NCBI RefSeq assembly: GCF_020524035.2
Contig: NZ_CP129013.1
Span: forward strand, 3,534,001 to 3,598,000
Length of the DNA stretch: 64,000 nucleotides
Direction: 5' to 3'
From: Bacillus carboniphilus
GTDB taxonomy: Bacteria; Bacillota; Bacilli; Bacillales; JAIVKR01
The notes under the pieces were generated by a model that was not told where the DNA came from, did no database searches, and saw nothing but the letters and a program-made list of their open reading frames with translations. Position 1 is the first letter of the stretch. Every line of letters starts with the position of its first letter. The translations under genes were made by a program, and so were the position numbers. Positions 45,176-54,037 of the stretch are shown piece by piece.

Positions 45176-45225
45176 ACTCTCCTGGAAAGTCAGATGAAGA
45201 TCTGATATTTAAAGGAGAGTTTTTT
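45176..45225 (+). terminator. Terminator after ygaB
   Basis: ACTCTCCT pairs with AGGAGAGT around a loop that itself holds CAGAT/ATCTG; TTTTT follows. Confidence 0.8.
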
Positions 45226-45395
45226 GTGAATTTTTTTAGCTGGACAACAATATTATTGAAAATGGGGAACTTTTTTAGTATCATTTTCTTTTTTCGCTTC
45301 CAGCAGTTATAATAAAAAATGATATATAGTACTGTAATTAAAATAGAAAATAAGGTGAATGAGTATAGCGTCCACTATGAAGTGAGGGAAAAACG

Positions 45396-45923
45396 ATGGG
45401 CTTGCCCAAGGAAGGAGATACAATTCAAATACATAGCTACAAACATAATGGGTATATTCATAGGATATGGCATGAATCAACCATTTTAAAAGGGTCAAAA
45501 CATTTAGTCATCGGCGGGAATGATCGAACGATTGTGAAAGAGTCTGATGGACGAACATGGATGACTCGGGAGCCAGCTATTTGTTATTTTCATGCGAGGC
45601 ATTGGTTCAATATTATTGCTATGATCCGTGCAGATGGTATTTATTATTACTGCAATATGAGTTCCCCGTTTGTTTGGGATGAAGAAGCTTTAAAGTATAT
45701 TGATTATGACTTAGATGTCAAAGTATTTCCAGATATGACATTTCAAATACTTGATGAAGATGAATATGACCGTCACAGGCAGGAAATGAGTTATCCACAA
45801 GAGATTGATAAAATATTAAGTAGGCAAATGCAACTTTTAATTTATTGGATACGTTCTAAAAAAGGGCCTTTTGCACCGGACTTTTGTGACCATTGGTATG
45901 AAAGGTTTTTGACCTATTGTTGA
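45396..45923 (+). CDS. ygaC: DUF402 family protein YgaC
   Basis: 175 residues. DUF402 core: [20 protein letters not shown] (residues ~47-67), [20 protein letters not shown] and [23 protein letters not shown], forming the FomD-like barrel. FomD is a CDP-ester hydrolase, and related Bacillus proteins act as nucleoside di/triphosphatases, but the substrate here is not established. Followed by ygaD as in B. subtilis. Confidence 0.85.
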   Translation: MGLPKEGDTIQIHSYKHNGYIHRIWHESTILKGSKHLVIGGNDRTIVKESDGRTWMTREPAICYFHARHWFNIIAMIRADGIYYYCNMSSPFVWDEEALKYIDYDLDVKVFPDMTFQILDEDEYDRHRQEMSYPQEIDKILSRQMQLLIYWIRSKKGPFAPDFCDHWYERFLTYC

Positions 45924-45992
45924 AATGCTCCTTCTGACATGAGGGAGTTTTTTGTTTGATTGGAATTAGGGGGAAAAGGGAAGGGTTTTTAT

Positions 45993-47735
45993 ATGAATTC
46001 AGTTAAACGATACTTACAATTTGTTCAACCATATAAAAAACAAATCTTTTGGACGATTGTGATAGGAATTTTTAAATTTGGTATCCCATTATTAATACCT
46101 CTTATTTTACAATATGTTATTGACGATCTAGTTGGTGGAAGTGGGACTGTTGATGAAAGGACCTCGCAATTAATATGGTTGATGGCTGGCTTATTTATTT
46201 TATTTGCTATCGTTAGACCGCCAATTGAATATTATCGTCAATATTTTGCACAATGGACTTCTAGTAAAATATTGTATGATATTCGTGAGAAACTTTTCTC
46301 ACACTTGCAACAGTTAAGCCTTAAATATTACGCAAATACTCGAGCTGGTGAAGTCATATCAAGAGTCATTAATGATGTTGAACAAACGAAAACATTTGTG
46401 ATTACAGGATTAATGAACATATGGTTGGATTTGATTACAATTGTGATTGCAATCGCAATCATGTTAACAATGGACATTAAGTTAACGATTGTTTCCATTT
46501 TGTTGTTTCCTCTCTATGGATTTTCCATTAAGTTCTTTTATGGCAGGTTGCGTCAGTTAACTCGCGTCCGTTCTCAAGCTCTTGCACAAGTTCAAGGGTA
46601 TCTACATGAACGTGTGAGTGGTATGCCTGTTATTAGAAGCTTTGCCATAGAAAAAGAAGAACAGGAACGTTTTAATTATGAAAATGAACATTTTTTAAAT
46701 AGAGCGATTGACCATACAAAATGGAATGCTCTTACCTTTTCAGTTGTTAATACAATTACAGAGCTGGCTCCTTTACTTGTTATCGGGGTGGCTGGGTATG
46801 AAGTCATCCAAGGGAATATGACAGTTGGTACGATGGTAGCTTTTGTCACGTATATCGACCGATTGTATAATCCATTAAGGCGGCTTATAAATTCATCTAC
46901 CACTCTTACTCAAAGTATCGCCTCTATGGATCGAGTTTTTGAGTTATTAGATGAAAAGTATGATATTGAAGATAAAGAAGACGCCATTGAACCTGCGCAC
47001 TTAACTGGAAAAGTTGAGTTTAGAAATGTTCATTTTAAATATCAAGACAATGAACCTTATGTATTAAAGGGAATAAACTTGAAAGTTGAACCTGGAGAGA
47101 CCGTTGCTTTTGTAGGTATGAGTGGTGGCGGTAAGTCAACATTAATCAGTTTAATCCCGAGGTTTTACGATGCCACAGAGGGAAGCATTTTAGTCGATGA
47201 TTTAGATATTCGTGATTTAAAATCACAAAGTTTACGAAATCAAATTGGCTTGGTACATCAAGATAACTTTCTCTTTAGTGAATCAATAAAAGATAATATT
47301 CTAATTGGGAAGCCACATGCTTCAGGTGAAGAAGTAATAGAAGCTGCTAAAGCTGCCAATGCACATGATTTTATTTCCTCTTTACCAAACGGGTATGAAA
47401 CAAGGGTTGGTGAACGAGGAGTGAAGCTATCAGGTGGACAAAAACAAAGGGTAGCGATGGCACGAGTATTTATTAAAAACCCTCCGTTACTTATCTTAGA
47501 TGAAGCTACTTCGGCTCTGGATTTAGAAAGTGAGCAATTTATTCAAGAAGCGTTAGACGTTTTAGCGAAAAACCGAACGACATTTGTAATTGCACACCGC
47601 CTATCAACCATTACGCACGCCGATAAAATCGTTCTTATCGAGGATGGAGGAATAACAGAAATGGGGACACACCAACAGTTAATGGCGAAGAAAGGGAACT
47701 ACTTTAACTTATTTCAAATTCAACAGCTTGAGTAG
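45993..47735 (+). CDS. ygaD: ABC exporter half-transporter YgaD
   Basis: 580 residues from ATG 45993, chosen because AAGGGAAGGG precedes it; an upstream frame start lacks this. N-terminal six-helix exporter domain (residues ~12-310), then the ATPase: Walker [11 protein letters not shown] (~372-381), signature LSGGQKQ (~480), Walker [13 protein letters not shown] and the H-loop AHRL. Works as a homodimer in the membrane; MsbA/BmrA-type exporter with unknown substrate. Intact. Confidence 0.9.
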   Translation: MNSVKRYLQFVQPYKKQIFWTIVIGIFKFGIPLLIPLILQYVIDDLVGGSGTVDERTSQLIWLMAGLFILFAIVRPPIEYYRQYFAQWTSSKILYDIREKLFSHLQQLSLKYYANTRAGEVISRVINDVEQTKTFVITGLMNIWLDLITIVIAIAIMLTMDIKLTIVSILLFPLYGFSIKFFYGRLRQLTRVRSQALAQVQGYLHERVSGMPVIRSFAIEKEEQERFNYENEHFLNRAIDHTKWNALTFSVVNTITELAPLLVIGVAGYEVIQGNMTVGTMVAFVTYIDRLYNPLRRLINSSTTLTQSIASMDRVFELLDEKYDIEDKEDAIEPAHLTGKVEFRNVHFKYQDNEPYVLKGINLKVEPGETVAFVGMSGGGKSTLISLIPRFYDATEGSILVDDLDIRDLKSQSLRNQIGLVHQDNFLFSESIKDNILIGKPHASGEEVIEAAKAANAHDFISSLPNGYETRVGERGVKLSGGQKQRVAMARVFIKNPPLLILDEATSALDLESEQFIQEALDVLAKNRTTFVIAHRLSTITHADKIVLIEDGGITEMGTHQQLMAKKGNYFNLFQIQQLE

Positions 47736-47742
47736 GAGGAAG

Positions 47743-47772
47743 GGCTAGAGGAACATTCCCTCTAGCCTTTTT
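47743..47772. terminator. Terminator between ygaD and degV-like gene
   Basis: GGCTAGAGG pairs with CCTCTAGCC, followed by TTTTT; overlaps the end of the converging gene. Confidence 0.85.
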
Positions 47773-48610
47773 CAACACTCCATGCCAAAACCATACTTCC
47801 TTTCCCACCATGCACTCCAATTGTAGGGCTAAGAGGACCAATTAGCACATCAATGTCTTTATATTGAGTCATTAGCTTTTCTTTTAGCTCTTTAGCTTCA
47901 TTTAATACATCAGCATGGAGTATTTGAACATTTTTTATTATGTTCTGTTTTTTTTCTTGTTCAAACTGTTTTAAGATAGTGTTCAATGCTCTTTTTTTTG
48001 TTCTGAACTTACCAAAAAGATGTGCGGTTCCATTTTTGACTTGTAAAATCGGATGAATTTTCAAAAGGGTTCCAATTGCTTTTTGAACCCCGTTAATCCG
48101 CCCTCCTTTATATAGCTGTTCTAATCTACCTACTAAAATATAATTATGAAATCGTTTATGCTCCATTCGGAGGATTTTAGCAATTTCTTTTCCACATAGT
48201 CCACTTGTATGTAGTTCCATCCCTTTTTCAATCATCATAGTCATCGGATAGGATAAAATTTTTGAATCAACGACTTCCACTGGAAATTCCGCCATTTCAG
48301 CTGCTAAACAGCTAGTTTGATAAGTTCCACTTAAGTCACTGGATAGATGGACAGCAATCGCTTCATCATAGTCTTCCTTTAGTTTTTTATAAAGATCAAT
48401 AAAATAAGAGATGGCTGGTTGTGACGTTTTAGGAATTTGCTTTGATTTCTCTATTTTTTCATATAATTGTGTAGATGTTAAATCGATACCATCTTGATAA
48501 ATATCCTCTTCAAAAGAAATATTCATAGGTATAATAAAAAGATTCTCGTGTGTTTTCATGCTTTCAGGAACATAAGCTGAGCTATCTGTTATCCATGCGA
48601 TTTTCTTCAT
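47762..48610 (-). CDS. DegV-family fatty-acid-binding protein
   Basis: 282 residues from ATG 48610 (MKKIAWITDSSAYVPES); the ATG at 48616 would leave only three bases after GAGAGGACG. Typical DegV opening with TDSSA, then IYQDGIDLTSTQLYEKIEKS and TSQPAISYFIDLYKKL (fatty-acid carboxylate site with the conserved Ser/Thr), and VGRLEQLYKGGRINGVQKAIG. DegV/FakB proteins bind acyl chains, usually for fatty-acid kinase FakA, which is not in this window. Confidence 0.88.
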   Translation of the reverse strand: MKKIAWITDSSAYVPESMKTHENLFIIPMNISFEEDIYQDGIDLTSTQLYEKIEKSKQIPKTSQPAISYFIDLYKKLKEDYDEAIAVHLSSDLSGTYQTSCLAAEMAEFPVEVVDSKILSYPMTMMIEKGMELHTSGLCGKEIAKILRMEHKRFHNYILVGRLEQLYKGGRINGVQKAIGTLLKIHPILQVKNGTAHLFGKFRTKKRALNTILKQFEQEKKQNIIKNVQILHADVLNEAKELKEKLMTQYKDIDVLIGPLSPTIGVHGGKGSMVLAWSVEKG

Positions 48611-48754
48611 TTTCATCGTCCTCTCAAGGAACTGTATTGAAAGTTTAAATTTTTCTAAGCAGTGAAGAATATCTTTACATTGTAAAAAGGAACTTTATAT
48701 CATAGTCAAATTAGACTAATTTCTTTTGTTAATACTTTATCATGAAAAAAATAT

Positions 48755-48795
48755 TTATACAATAATTCTATAATACTATACAAAAACTATACAAT
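48755..48795. promoter_or_regulatory. CarH-type direct-repeat operator before DUF1295 gene
   Basis: CTATACAA occurs at 48776-48783 and 48787-48794, spaced 11 bp, and TTATACAA at 48755-48762, 21 bp further up. They flank a TATAAT box (48769-48774). The same element, read on the other strand as TTGTATAG, is found before the carH-like gene. Confidence 0.65.
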
Positions 48796-48841
48796 AAAGT
48801 GTAAGATTAAGAGACAAATAAGATTAAAGGATGTGATTAGT

Positions 48842-49642
48842 ATGTTAGAAGGATTTCTCATTACTGCACTATGTGTCATTGTCTACATGACGTTCTTTTG
48901 GGCAGTTGCTCAATGGAAAAAAGACTTATCGGTAGTTGACTTTGGATGGGGCGGAGGTTTTGTTGTTATTGCTATAGTTTTACTCATATTTACGAACGAA
49001 TATACCAACCGCCAAGTCTTGGTGACATTGCTTGTAGCAATTTGGGGACTAAGGTTATCTATTTATCTATATTTGAGGAATAGAAAGTCAGGGGAAGATT
49101 ATCGATATGTGAAAATGAGAAACAAATGGACTTCTGAAGGAAGGAGCGTTGCGTTAACCAGTTATATTCGAGTGTTCATGTCTCAAGGGATTGCTATGTT
49201 TTTATTGTCCTATCCAATTGTTGCTGTTCATGCATGGGATACAGGAACTGAACTAGGTTATTTAGATTGGATTGGAGTATTTATTTGGGCTGTTGGTTTT
49301 CTATTCGAAATTGTTGCCGATAGCCAGTTATCAAGGTTTAAAAAAGATGGACGAAATAAAGGGAAGGTAATGACTTCAGGAGTATGGAAATATTCTCGCC
49401 ACCCAAACTATTTTGGTGAATCAACCTTATGGTGGGGAATCTTTCTGATTGTTTGCTCTGTTCCTCTTGGCTGGACTACGATTATTGCACCCAGCGCTCT
49501 TACATTCTTACTGTTGAAGGTTACAGGTGTGCCACCACTCGAAAAAAAATATATGCAAAAACCAGAATTTAAAGCATACGCAAAAAAAACAAATGTTTTT
49601 ATTCCGTGGTTTCCTAAAAAACAATCGGATAGTAATGAATAA
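48842..49642 (+). CDS. DUF1295 (steroid 5-alpha reductase-like) membrane protein
   Basis: 266 residues from ATG 48842, 7-8 bases after AAAGGATG. About seven membrane helices with the DUF1295 signature SVVDFGWGGGF (residues ~29-39), then VWKYSRHPNYFGESTLWWGIFL near residues 180-200, the NADPH-binding region shared with sterol reductases and ICMT. Substrate is presumably a lipid or isoprenoid. It carries the repeats recognised in the promoter of the nearby B12-dependent regulator, so it is a probable light/B12-controlled gene. Confidence 0.85.
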   Translation: MLEGFLITALCVIVYMTFFWAVAQWKKDLSVVDFGWGGGFVVIAIVLLIFTNEYTNRQVLVTLLVAIWGLRLSIYLYLRNRKSGEDYRYVKMRNKWTSEGRSVALTSYIRVFMSQGIAMFLLSYPIVAVHAWDTGTELGYLDWIGVFIWAVGFLFEIVADSQLSRFKKDGRNKGKVMTSGVWKYSRHPNYFGESTLWWGIFLIVCSVPLGWTTIIAPSALTFLLLKVTGVPPLEKKYMQKPEFKAYAKKTNVFIPWFPKKQSDSNE

Positions 49643-49751
49643 ACCTCCATTTGGCAATAGTGAAAAGTATGGGTTTTAGTAACCGAAATTGAATCCATGC
49701 ATATGATAGTAGTGTCAATTAAGTTTTGAATGAAGGTCATAAATCACTTCT

Positions 49752-49788
49752 TTCCCCCTTTAGTGTGGAAAACTAGAGGGGGTTTTTC
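49752..49788. terminator. Terminator between converging genes
   Basis: CCCCCT pairs with AGGGGG and TTTTT follows. Confidence 0.75.
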
Positions 49789-49791
49789 AAA

Positions 49792-50115
49792 TTACTGTTT
49801 ACCTAAAATAAACGTCTTCCAGTCATCTTTACTCTTAAAGGCTGCAATCAAAACATAGAGGCTTGCTGTTAAATTTCCAAGCAACACAAGAGAAATAATC
49901 CATACTACTGCTTTTAATAAAGAGGATTCTCGAAAAACAACCCAAATTGAAAATAAGGAGATTCCTACATAAAAGTCCACTATCGTTATTTTTCCCCAAA
50001 GAAGATTCAAAATCTGTTCTCCTTCAAAGAGAAAATTCCCCTTCATGATTCCATAAGAAACTGAACAAAGCATCAAAATGAATAAAAATAGACTGAATAT
50101 CTTAATAAATTTCAT
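49792..50115 (-). CDS. Small three-helix membrane protein
   Basis: 107 residues: MKFIKIFSLFLFILMLCSVSYGI (first helix), FYVGISLFSIWVVF and AVVWIISLVLLGNLTASLYVLIAAF. Divergent from the carH-like gene with only 79 bp between, so its promoter shares the direct-repeat operator and it may belong to the same regulon. Family not recognised, although small membrane proteins of this type often accompany LitR/CarH loci. Confidence 0.65.
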   Translation of the reverse strand: MKFIKIFSLFLFILMLCSVSYGIMKGNFLFEGEQILNLLWGKITIVDFYVGISLFSIWVVFRESSLLKAVVWIISLVLLGNLTASLYVLIAAFKSKDDWKTFILGKQ

Positions 50116-50137
50116 TTGCTACACTTCCTTTTTCTTT

Positions 50138-50166
50138 TTGTATAAGTCTTGTATAGTGTTTATATA
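50138..50166. promoter_or_regulatory. Three 11-bp direct repeats before carH-like gene
   Basis: TTGTATA at 50138, TTGTATA at 50149 and TTATATA at 50160, each 11 bp apart; the TATAAT -10 box (50163-50168) overlaps the third. Eleven-bp tandem repeats are the binding layout described for Thermus CarH tetramers. Confidence 0.7.
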
Positions 50167-50194
50167 ATATTTTACCTGAAAGAGTGAAAAGAAT

Positions 50195-51082
50195 ATGTAC
50201 AATATAAAAATTGCTTCAGAAAAAATCGGTGTAACTCCGATGACATTGCGGGCGTGGGAAAGACGTTACGGCTTATCACCTTCAAGTAGATCTGATGGAG
50301 GTCACCGATTATATTCTAACGATGATATTAATAAACTCTTATGGATTAAAAAACAGATGGCTGAGAAAGGAGTTCCAATTTCTCGGGCAGTAGAAATGTT
50401 AAAGGTTCAAGAAGAAAATTTAAAGGTAGAAAATGCGGTTAAAGATAAGAATCAAACATTAATTGATCCACTTTTTAATGCCTTAACTGCTTTTAAATTA
50501 GAACAAGCTCACTCCATTGTTGATTATAGTTTTTCTCTCTATCACTTTGGAAAGGTTTTTGAAGATCTCTTTTTCCCGTTAGCTGTTAAGATTGGTGATA
50601 AATGGTCGGAAGGGGAAATCTCTATTGCTCAAGAGCATTTTGCCACTCAGTTTTTATTGCAAAGATGTTATAAAATGATGGATATTTTTCCTGTTCAGTC
50701 TCATTTACCAAAAGGCATTGCGCTTTGTCCTGTTGGTGAACATCATCATTTAGGGTTAATGATGTTTACGCTGTTTTTACGAAGAAAAGCATTAGGTGTT
50801 CTATACTTAGGACCAAATACTCCGATGGATGGATTAGGGGAACTTATAGAAGAACAGCAAATTCAATATGCATTTTTATCCGTTTCAGGGTGTAATAATG
50901 ATCAACCAATCAATTTATTTATAGACGACTTAAAGAAAAATTATCCCTCAATAAGTGTTGTTCTTGGGGGAAGAGGAACAAAGTCACTAGGGGTTATGGA
51001 TGGTGTAACCGTACTTGAAAATACTCTTGATAGCTGGGAAAATTGGTTTCAAAAAAATGTGATTCCTGTGGAAAAGGTGTGA
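50195..51082 (+). CDS. CarH/LitR-type B12-dependent MerR photoreceptor regulator
   Basis: 295 residues. MerR-type DNA-binding domain at residues 1-70 (IKIASEKIGVTPMTLRAWERRYGL, DGGHRLYSNDDI). Residues ~90-165 are the four-helix B12-capping domain with the W-x9-EH motif intact (WSEGEISIAQEH), and residues ~180-290 are a cobalamin-binding Rossmann domain with ExHxxG (EHHHLG). Both motifs are those of AdoCbl-dependent CarH/LitR repressors that release DNA when light breaks the Co-C bond. Neighbouring promoters share its likely binding repeats, and two desaturase genes follow. Confidence 0.88.
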   Translation: MYNIKIASEKIGVTPMTLRAWERRYGLSPSSRSDGGHRLYSNDDINKLLWIKKQMAEKGVPISRAVEMLKVQEENLKVENAVKDKNQTLIDPLFNALTAFKLEQAHSIVDYSFSLYHFGKVFEDLFFPLAVKIGDKWSEGEISIAQEHFATQFLLQRCYKMMDIFPVQSHLPKGIALCPVGEHHHLGLMMFTLFLRRKALGVLYLGPNTPMDGLGELIEEQQIQYAFLSVSGCNNDQPINLFIDDLKKNYPSISVVLGGRGTKSLGVMDGVTVLENTLDSWENWFQKNVIPVEKV

Positions 51083-51125
51083 TTTCTAATTGATATCACA
51101 CCCTTTAATTTGACAAAAAAGCCTT

Positions 51126-51208
51126 AAGTGCGTGTTTAAAAAGTGAATACCCCTTTTTCCACAGTCAAGAGACTCAACTTCTAGCTGATGAGTTAGTCTC
51201 TTCTTTTA
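51126..51208 (+). terminator. Partial family A repeat end and terminator
   Basis: AAGTGCGTGTTTAAAAAGTG (51126-51145) is one end of a family A repeat without its partner. It is followed by a hairpin AAGAGACT/AGTCTCTT (51167-51202) and CTTTT, which probably ends the carH-like transcript. Confidence 0.65.
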
Positions 51209-51317
51209 ATTTTTCTAAATAAAAATCAACGATTGTCTATATCACCTCCCTTTCATTATTTACATATAATGAATACGGAAAGAAGAATAAAGGATGAATA
51301 GAAAGGGAGGTGAAAAC

Positions 51318-52340
51318 TTGGAACCACTTCACTCTTTCGCTTGGTATGCGAGGCAAATAGCCCCCTCTTTACCAAAGAAGGCATTTCAACCAGAACCTTT
51401 GAGGTTAATAGGAGGATTTATTTATATTTTTTTGACTATGATGAGTTCTTATTTAATCATTCAATATCCGGGAAACTTCTTTGTTAACCTATTATTATCC
51501 ATCGTTATTGGGGTATGTTTTAGTGGGATGATTTTTTTAACTCATGAAATTTTACATGGGACGGTTGTCCGTAAGAAAAGGTTACAAAATATTCTAGGGA
51601 TGATCTTCTTTTGGCCACTTTGCGTAAGTCCAGTTTTCTGGATAAAATGGCATAATTTATCTCACCATATTCATACCCAAAATAGTAAAAAGGATCCTGA
51701 TATTAAGTTCTTTTTTCAAGGTAATAGAATTTGGGATACTGTACCTTTTATTCTTTATGGAATATATAAATTGATGGCTCCTTTACTAGGTGTCTCTATT
51801 TATGCACATATCGTTCTTATCAATATGTTTAAGGATTTTCCTTTGAAGAAAAGACTAGTAATTATTTTAACTACTATTATCCCATGGGTTTCTTGGCTAG
51901 GTTTACTATTATGGATTGGACCATACAACTGGATTTTCGTTTACCTAATCCCGTTATTTATTGCAAACTACATTATTACATTGTATTTGGGCACACAACA
52001 TTATTTGAATCCTGGGACTTATGTTAATGATCCACTAGCTAATACTTTAACGGTTACTGTTCCGAGATGGATTGACTGGTTACATTTTAATTTTTCCTAT
52101 CATACCGAGCATCATGTTTTTCCAGGTATGAGTTCTAAATATTATCCTTTAGTAAAAAAGGAGTTAAAAGAGAGGTGGCCACATTTATATCAAGAAATGT
52201 CGATGGTTGAAGCTCTTAAAATTTGGTTTCGGACAAAAAACCATGAGTTTACCTTTACTAATCTAAAAAACACTTACGAAATACAAGAAAACAAGCAGAA
52301 GTATAAAGGAGTAAAAGAAACATTTAAGAATAGAAAATAG
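51318..52340 (+). CDS. Membrane fatty-acid desaturase-like protein, copy 1
   Basis: 340 residues from TTG 51318 directly after AAGGGAGGTG; the ATG at 51294 lies upstream of that site. Three histidine boxes of membrane di-iron desaturases/hydroxylases are present: HEILH (about residue 78), HNLSHH (~116) and HTEHH (~260), placed between four to six membrane helices. Substrate unknown; membrane lipid acyl chains are likely. Very close paralogue of the next desaturase gene. The location behind the light-responsive regulator suggests adaptation of membranes to light or oxidative stress. Confidence 0.85.
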   Translation: MEPLHSFAWYARQIAPSLPKKAFQPEPLRLIGGFIYIFLTMMSSYLIIQYPGNFFVNLLLSIVIGVCFSGMIFLTHEILHGTVVRKKRLQNILGMIFFWPLCVSPVFWIKWHNLSHHIHTQNSKKDPDIKFFFQGNRIWDTVPFILYGIYKLMAPLLGVSIYAHIVLINMFKDFPLKKRLVIILTTIIPWVSWLGLLLWIGPYNWIFVYLIPLFIANYIITLYLGTQHYLNPGTYVNDPLANTLTVTVPRWIDWLHFNFSYHTEHHVFPGMSSKYYPLVKKELKERWPHLYQEMSMVEALKIWFRTKNHEFTFTNLKNTYEIQENKQKYKGVKETFKNRK

Positions 52341-52406
52341 CCTCTTTCTATACTAATTTCCAGTCACTTGAAGAAGGGATCAATTCATTGTTTTTAGATT
52401 TATATT

Positions 52407-52624
52407 GTGTGTTCAAAAAGTAGGGGGAAAAGGCCGAGAATTCGAAAAGCGTCATCGACTTGATCAGCCACGACACGAGAGCAACGCCTGCGCTAGCACA
52501 TCGTGTGCACCGACATCATAGGGACAACGCTCGTTCAAGCCAACCTTGGCGTCGAAGCTTGGGCTAGCGAGACAATAAAGTTATTCGACAGCAATTTTCA
52601 TGACTTTTTGAACAACCTCTTATA
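52407..52624. repeat. Dispersed repeat family A, copy between desaturases
   Basis: Starts TGTGTTCAAAAAGTAGGGGG and ends GACTTTTTGAACAACCTCTT. The middle holds a segment also present in the family B repeat at 40.46 kb in reverse orientation (GCTAGCACATCGTGTGC), so repeat families are nested or chimeric. Confidence 0.75.
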
Positions 52625-52670
52625 GAGATGTCATATAAGAAAATTTTAGAGTGAAGGGGAGGTGAATGAA

Positions 52671-53708
52671 GTGAAACCATTACGATCATTTGCGTGGTAT
52701 GCTAAAGAGATTAAGCCATTTATACCTGATCAGGCTTTTAAACCATCAGCTACAAAATTAATAGGCGGACTTTCCTTTTTGCTCATTGTGGTATCATGTT
52801 CATGGATTATTATACAATATCGACCTATGTTTATTATTTCATTGTCTTTATCATTTATTATTGGAATATGCTTTAGTGGAATGATCATTTTAAGTCATGA
52901 ATTGATGCATGGAACAATTGTGAGAAAAAAGTGGATGCAACATTTTTTTGGAGCTATCTTATTTTGGCCTATTAGTATAAGCCCGGTATTTTGGATAAGG
53001 TGGCACAATTTAAGTCATCATGTTCATACTCAAGATCATAAACATGATCCTGATATAAAATATGTGTTTGCAAGCAAAGGAATATGGAGAGGTATTCCCT
53101 TTTTTATCCATGCACTATATAAACTAACCATACTTTGCATTAGTTCTTCCTTATATGCTCATATCGTCTTGTTCAATCACTTAAAAGAGCTCCCATTTAA
53201 GAAACGAACGATAATTTTAATTAGCTCGTTTCTTCCAACTATATCATGGATTCTTTTATTAGTATTAATTGGGTTTAAGAGTTGGTTATTTGTTTACCTT
53301 CTACCCTTATTTGTAGCTAATTATATATTAGGTCTTTATTTAAATACACAACACTATTTAAATCCTGAGACAAAGGTAAATGACCCATTAGCCAATACTC
53401 TTACAATAAACGTTCCTAGGTGGGTGAATTGGATTCATTTTAATTTTTCCTATCATACAGAACATCATATATTCCCAGGAATGAATTCAAAATACTATCC
53501 TCTTGTAAAAAAACAGTTGAAAGAAAAGTTTCCTGATTTATATCAAGAAATGTCAGTGGTTGAGGCTTTAAAATTATGGTTTAGGACAAGGAAAAATGAA
53601 TTTAATTACACAAAATTAAGAGATTCATATCAAATTACAGGTTCTGAAAAAGAATATAGGGGGATAAAAGAAACTTTTAAGGAAAGGGAAAGAAATAAAT
53701 CCAGGTGA
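52671..53708 (+). CDS. Membrane fatty-acid desaturase-like protein, copy 2
   Basis: 345 residues from GTG 52671, eight bases after AGGGGAGG. Same length, topology and histidine boxes as copy 1 (HELMH, HNLSHH, HTEHH), with strong identity throughout (for example VNDPLANTLT, FNFSYHTEHH, PGMNSKYYPLVKK). A tandem duplication separated by a family A repeat. Divergence is mainly in the membrane helices, so the copies may differ in substrate or regulation. Confidence 0.85.
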   Translation: MKPLRSFAWYAKEIKPFIPDQAFKPSATKLIGGLSFLLIVVSCSWIIIQYRPMFIISLSLSFIIGICFSGMIILSHELMHGTIVRKKWMQHFFGAILFWPISISPVFWIRWHNLSHHVHTQDHKHDPDIKYVFASKGIWRGIPFFIHALYKLTILCISSSLYAHIVLFNHLKELPFKKRTIILISSFLPTISWILLLVLIGFKSWLFVYLLPLFVANYILGLYLNTQHYLNPETKVNDPLANTLTINVPRWVNWIHFNFSYHTEHHIFPGMNSKYYPLVKKQLKEKFPDLYQEMSVVEALKLWFRTRKNEFNYTKLRDSYQITGSEKEYRGIKETFKERERNKSR

Positions 53709-53723
53709 ATATGTTCCTAATTT

Positions 53724-53757
53724 AAACCCAGTTTTTTTTGAGTTGGGTTTTTTTTTT
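53724..53757 (+). terminator. Terminator after desaturase 2
   Basis: AACCCA pairs with TGGGTT, followed by ten T. Confidence 0.8.
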
Positions 53758-53914
53758 ATTTTCTATACCTAGCTTTAGCTTGCGGAATCACCTGCGTAGC
53801 AGGAGGTGTGGTATAAAACCTAGCATTTCTTTTAGTCGACTTTAGCCGATAAAACTCGTAGGCGGTTCAGTCCGCCTACGAGAAACCTCCGCACTAAAGT
53901 ACGGAGTCGTTTAT
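53758..53914. repeat. Dispersed repeat family C, copy 2 (fuller copy)
   Basis: Starts ATTTTCTATACCTAGCTTTA, ends GGAGTCGTTTA. Three hairpins in order: TATACC...GGTATA enclosing CACCTGC/GCAGG-AGGTG; CTCGTAGGCGG/CCGCCTACGAG (11 bp); CTCCG-ACT/AGT-CGGAG. Copy 1 at 44752 is about 80-90% similar. Resembles a non-autonomous IS200/IS605-type palindromic element. The remaining spacer to 54037 shows no gene. Confidence 0.75.
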
Positions 53915-54037
53915 TCAATATCAAGACTCAAGTTCTAATAAAATTCATATATTTTATAGTAAAAAACAAATTTCGACAAAAAATTCAGAATCTTTATGCA
54001 ATAATGAAAAAACAAAAAATATTTACATAAAGGATAG

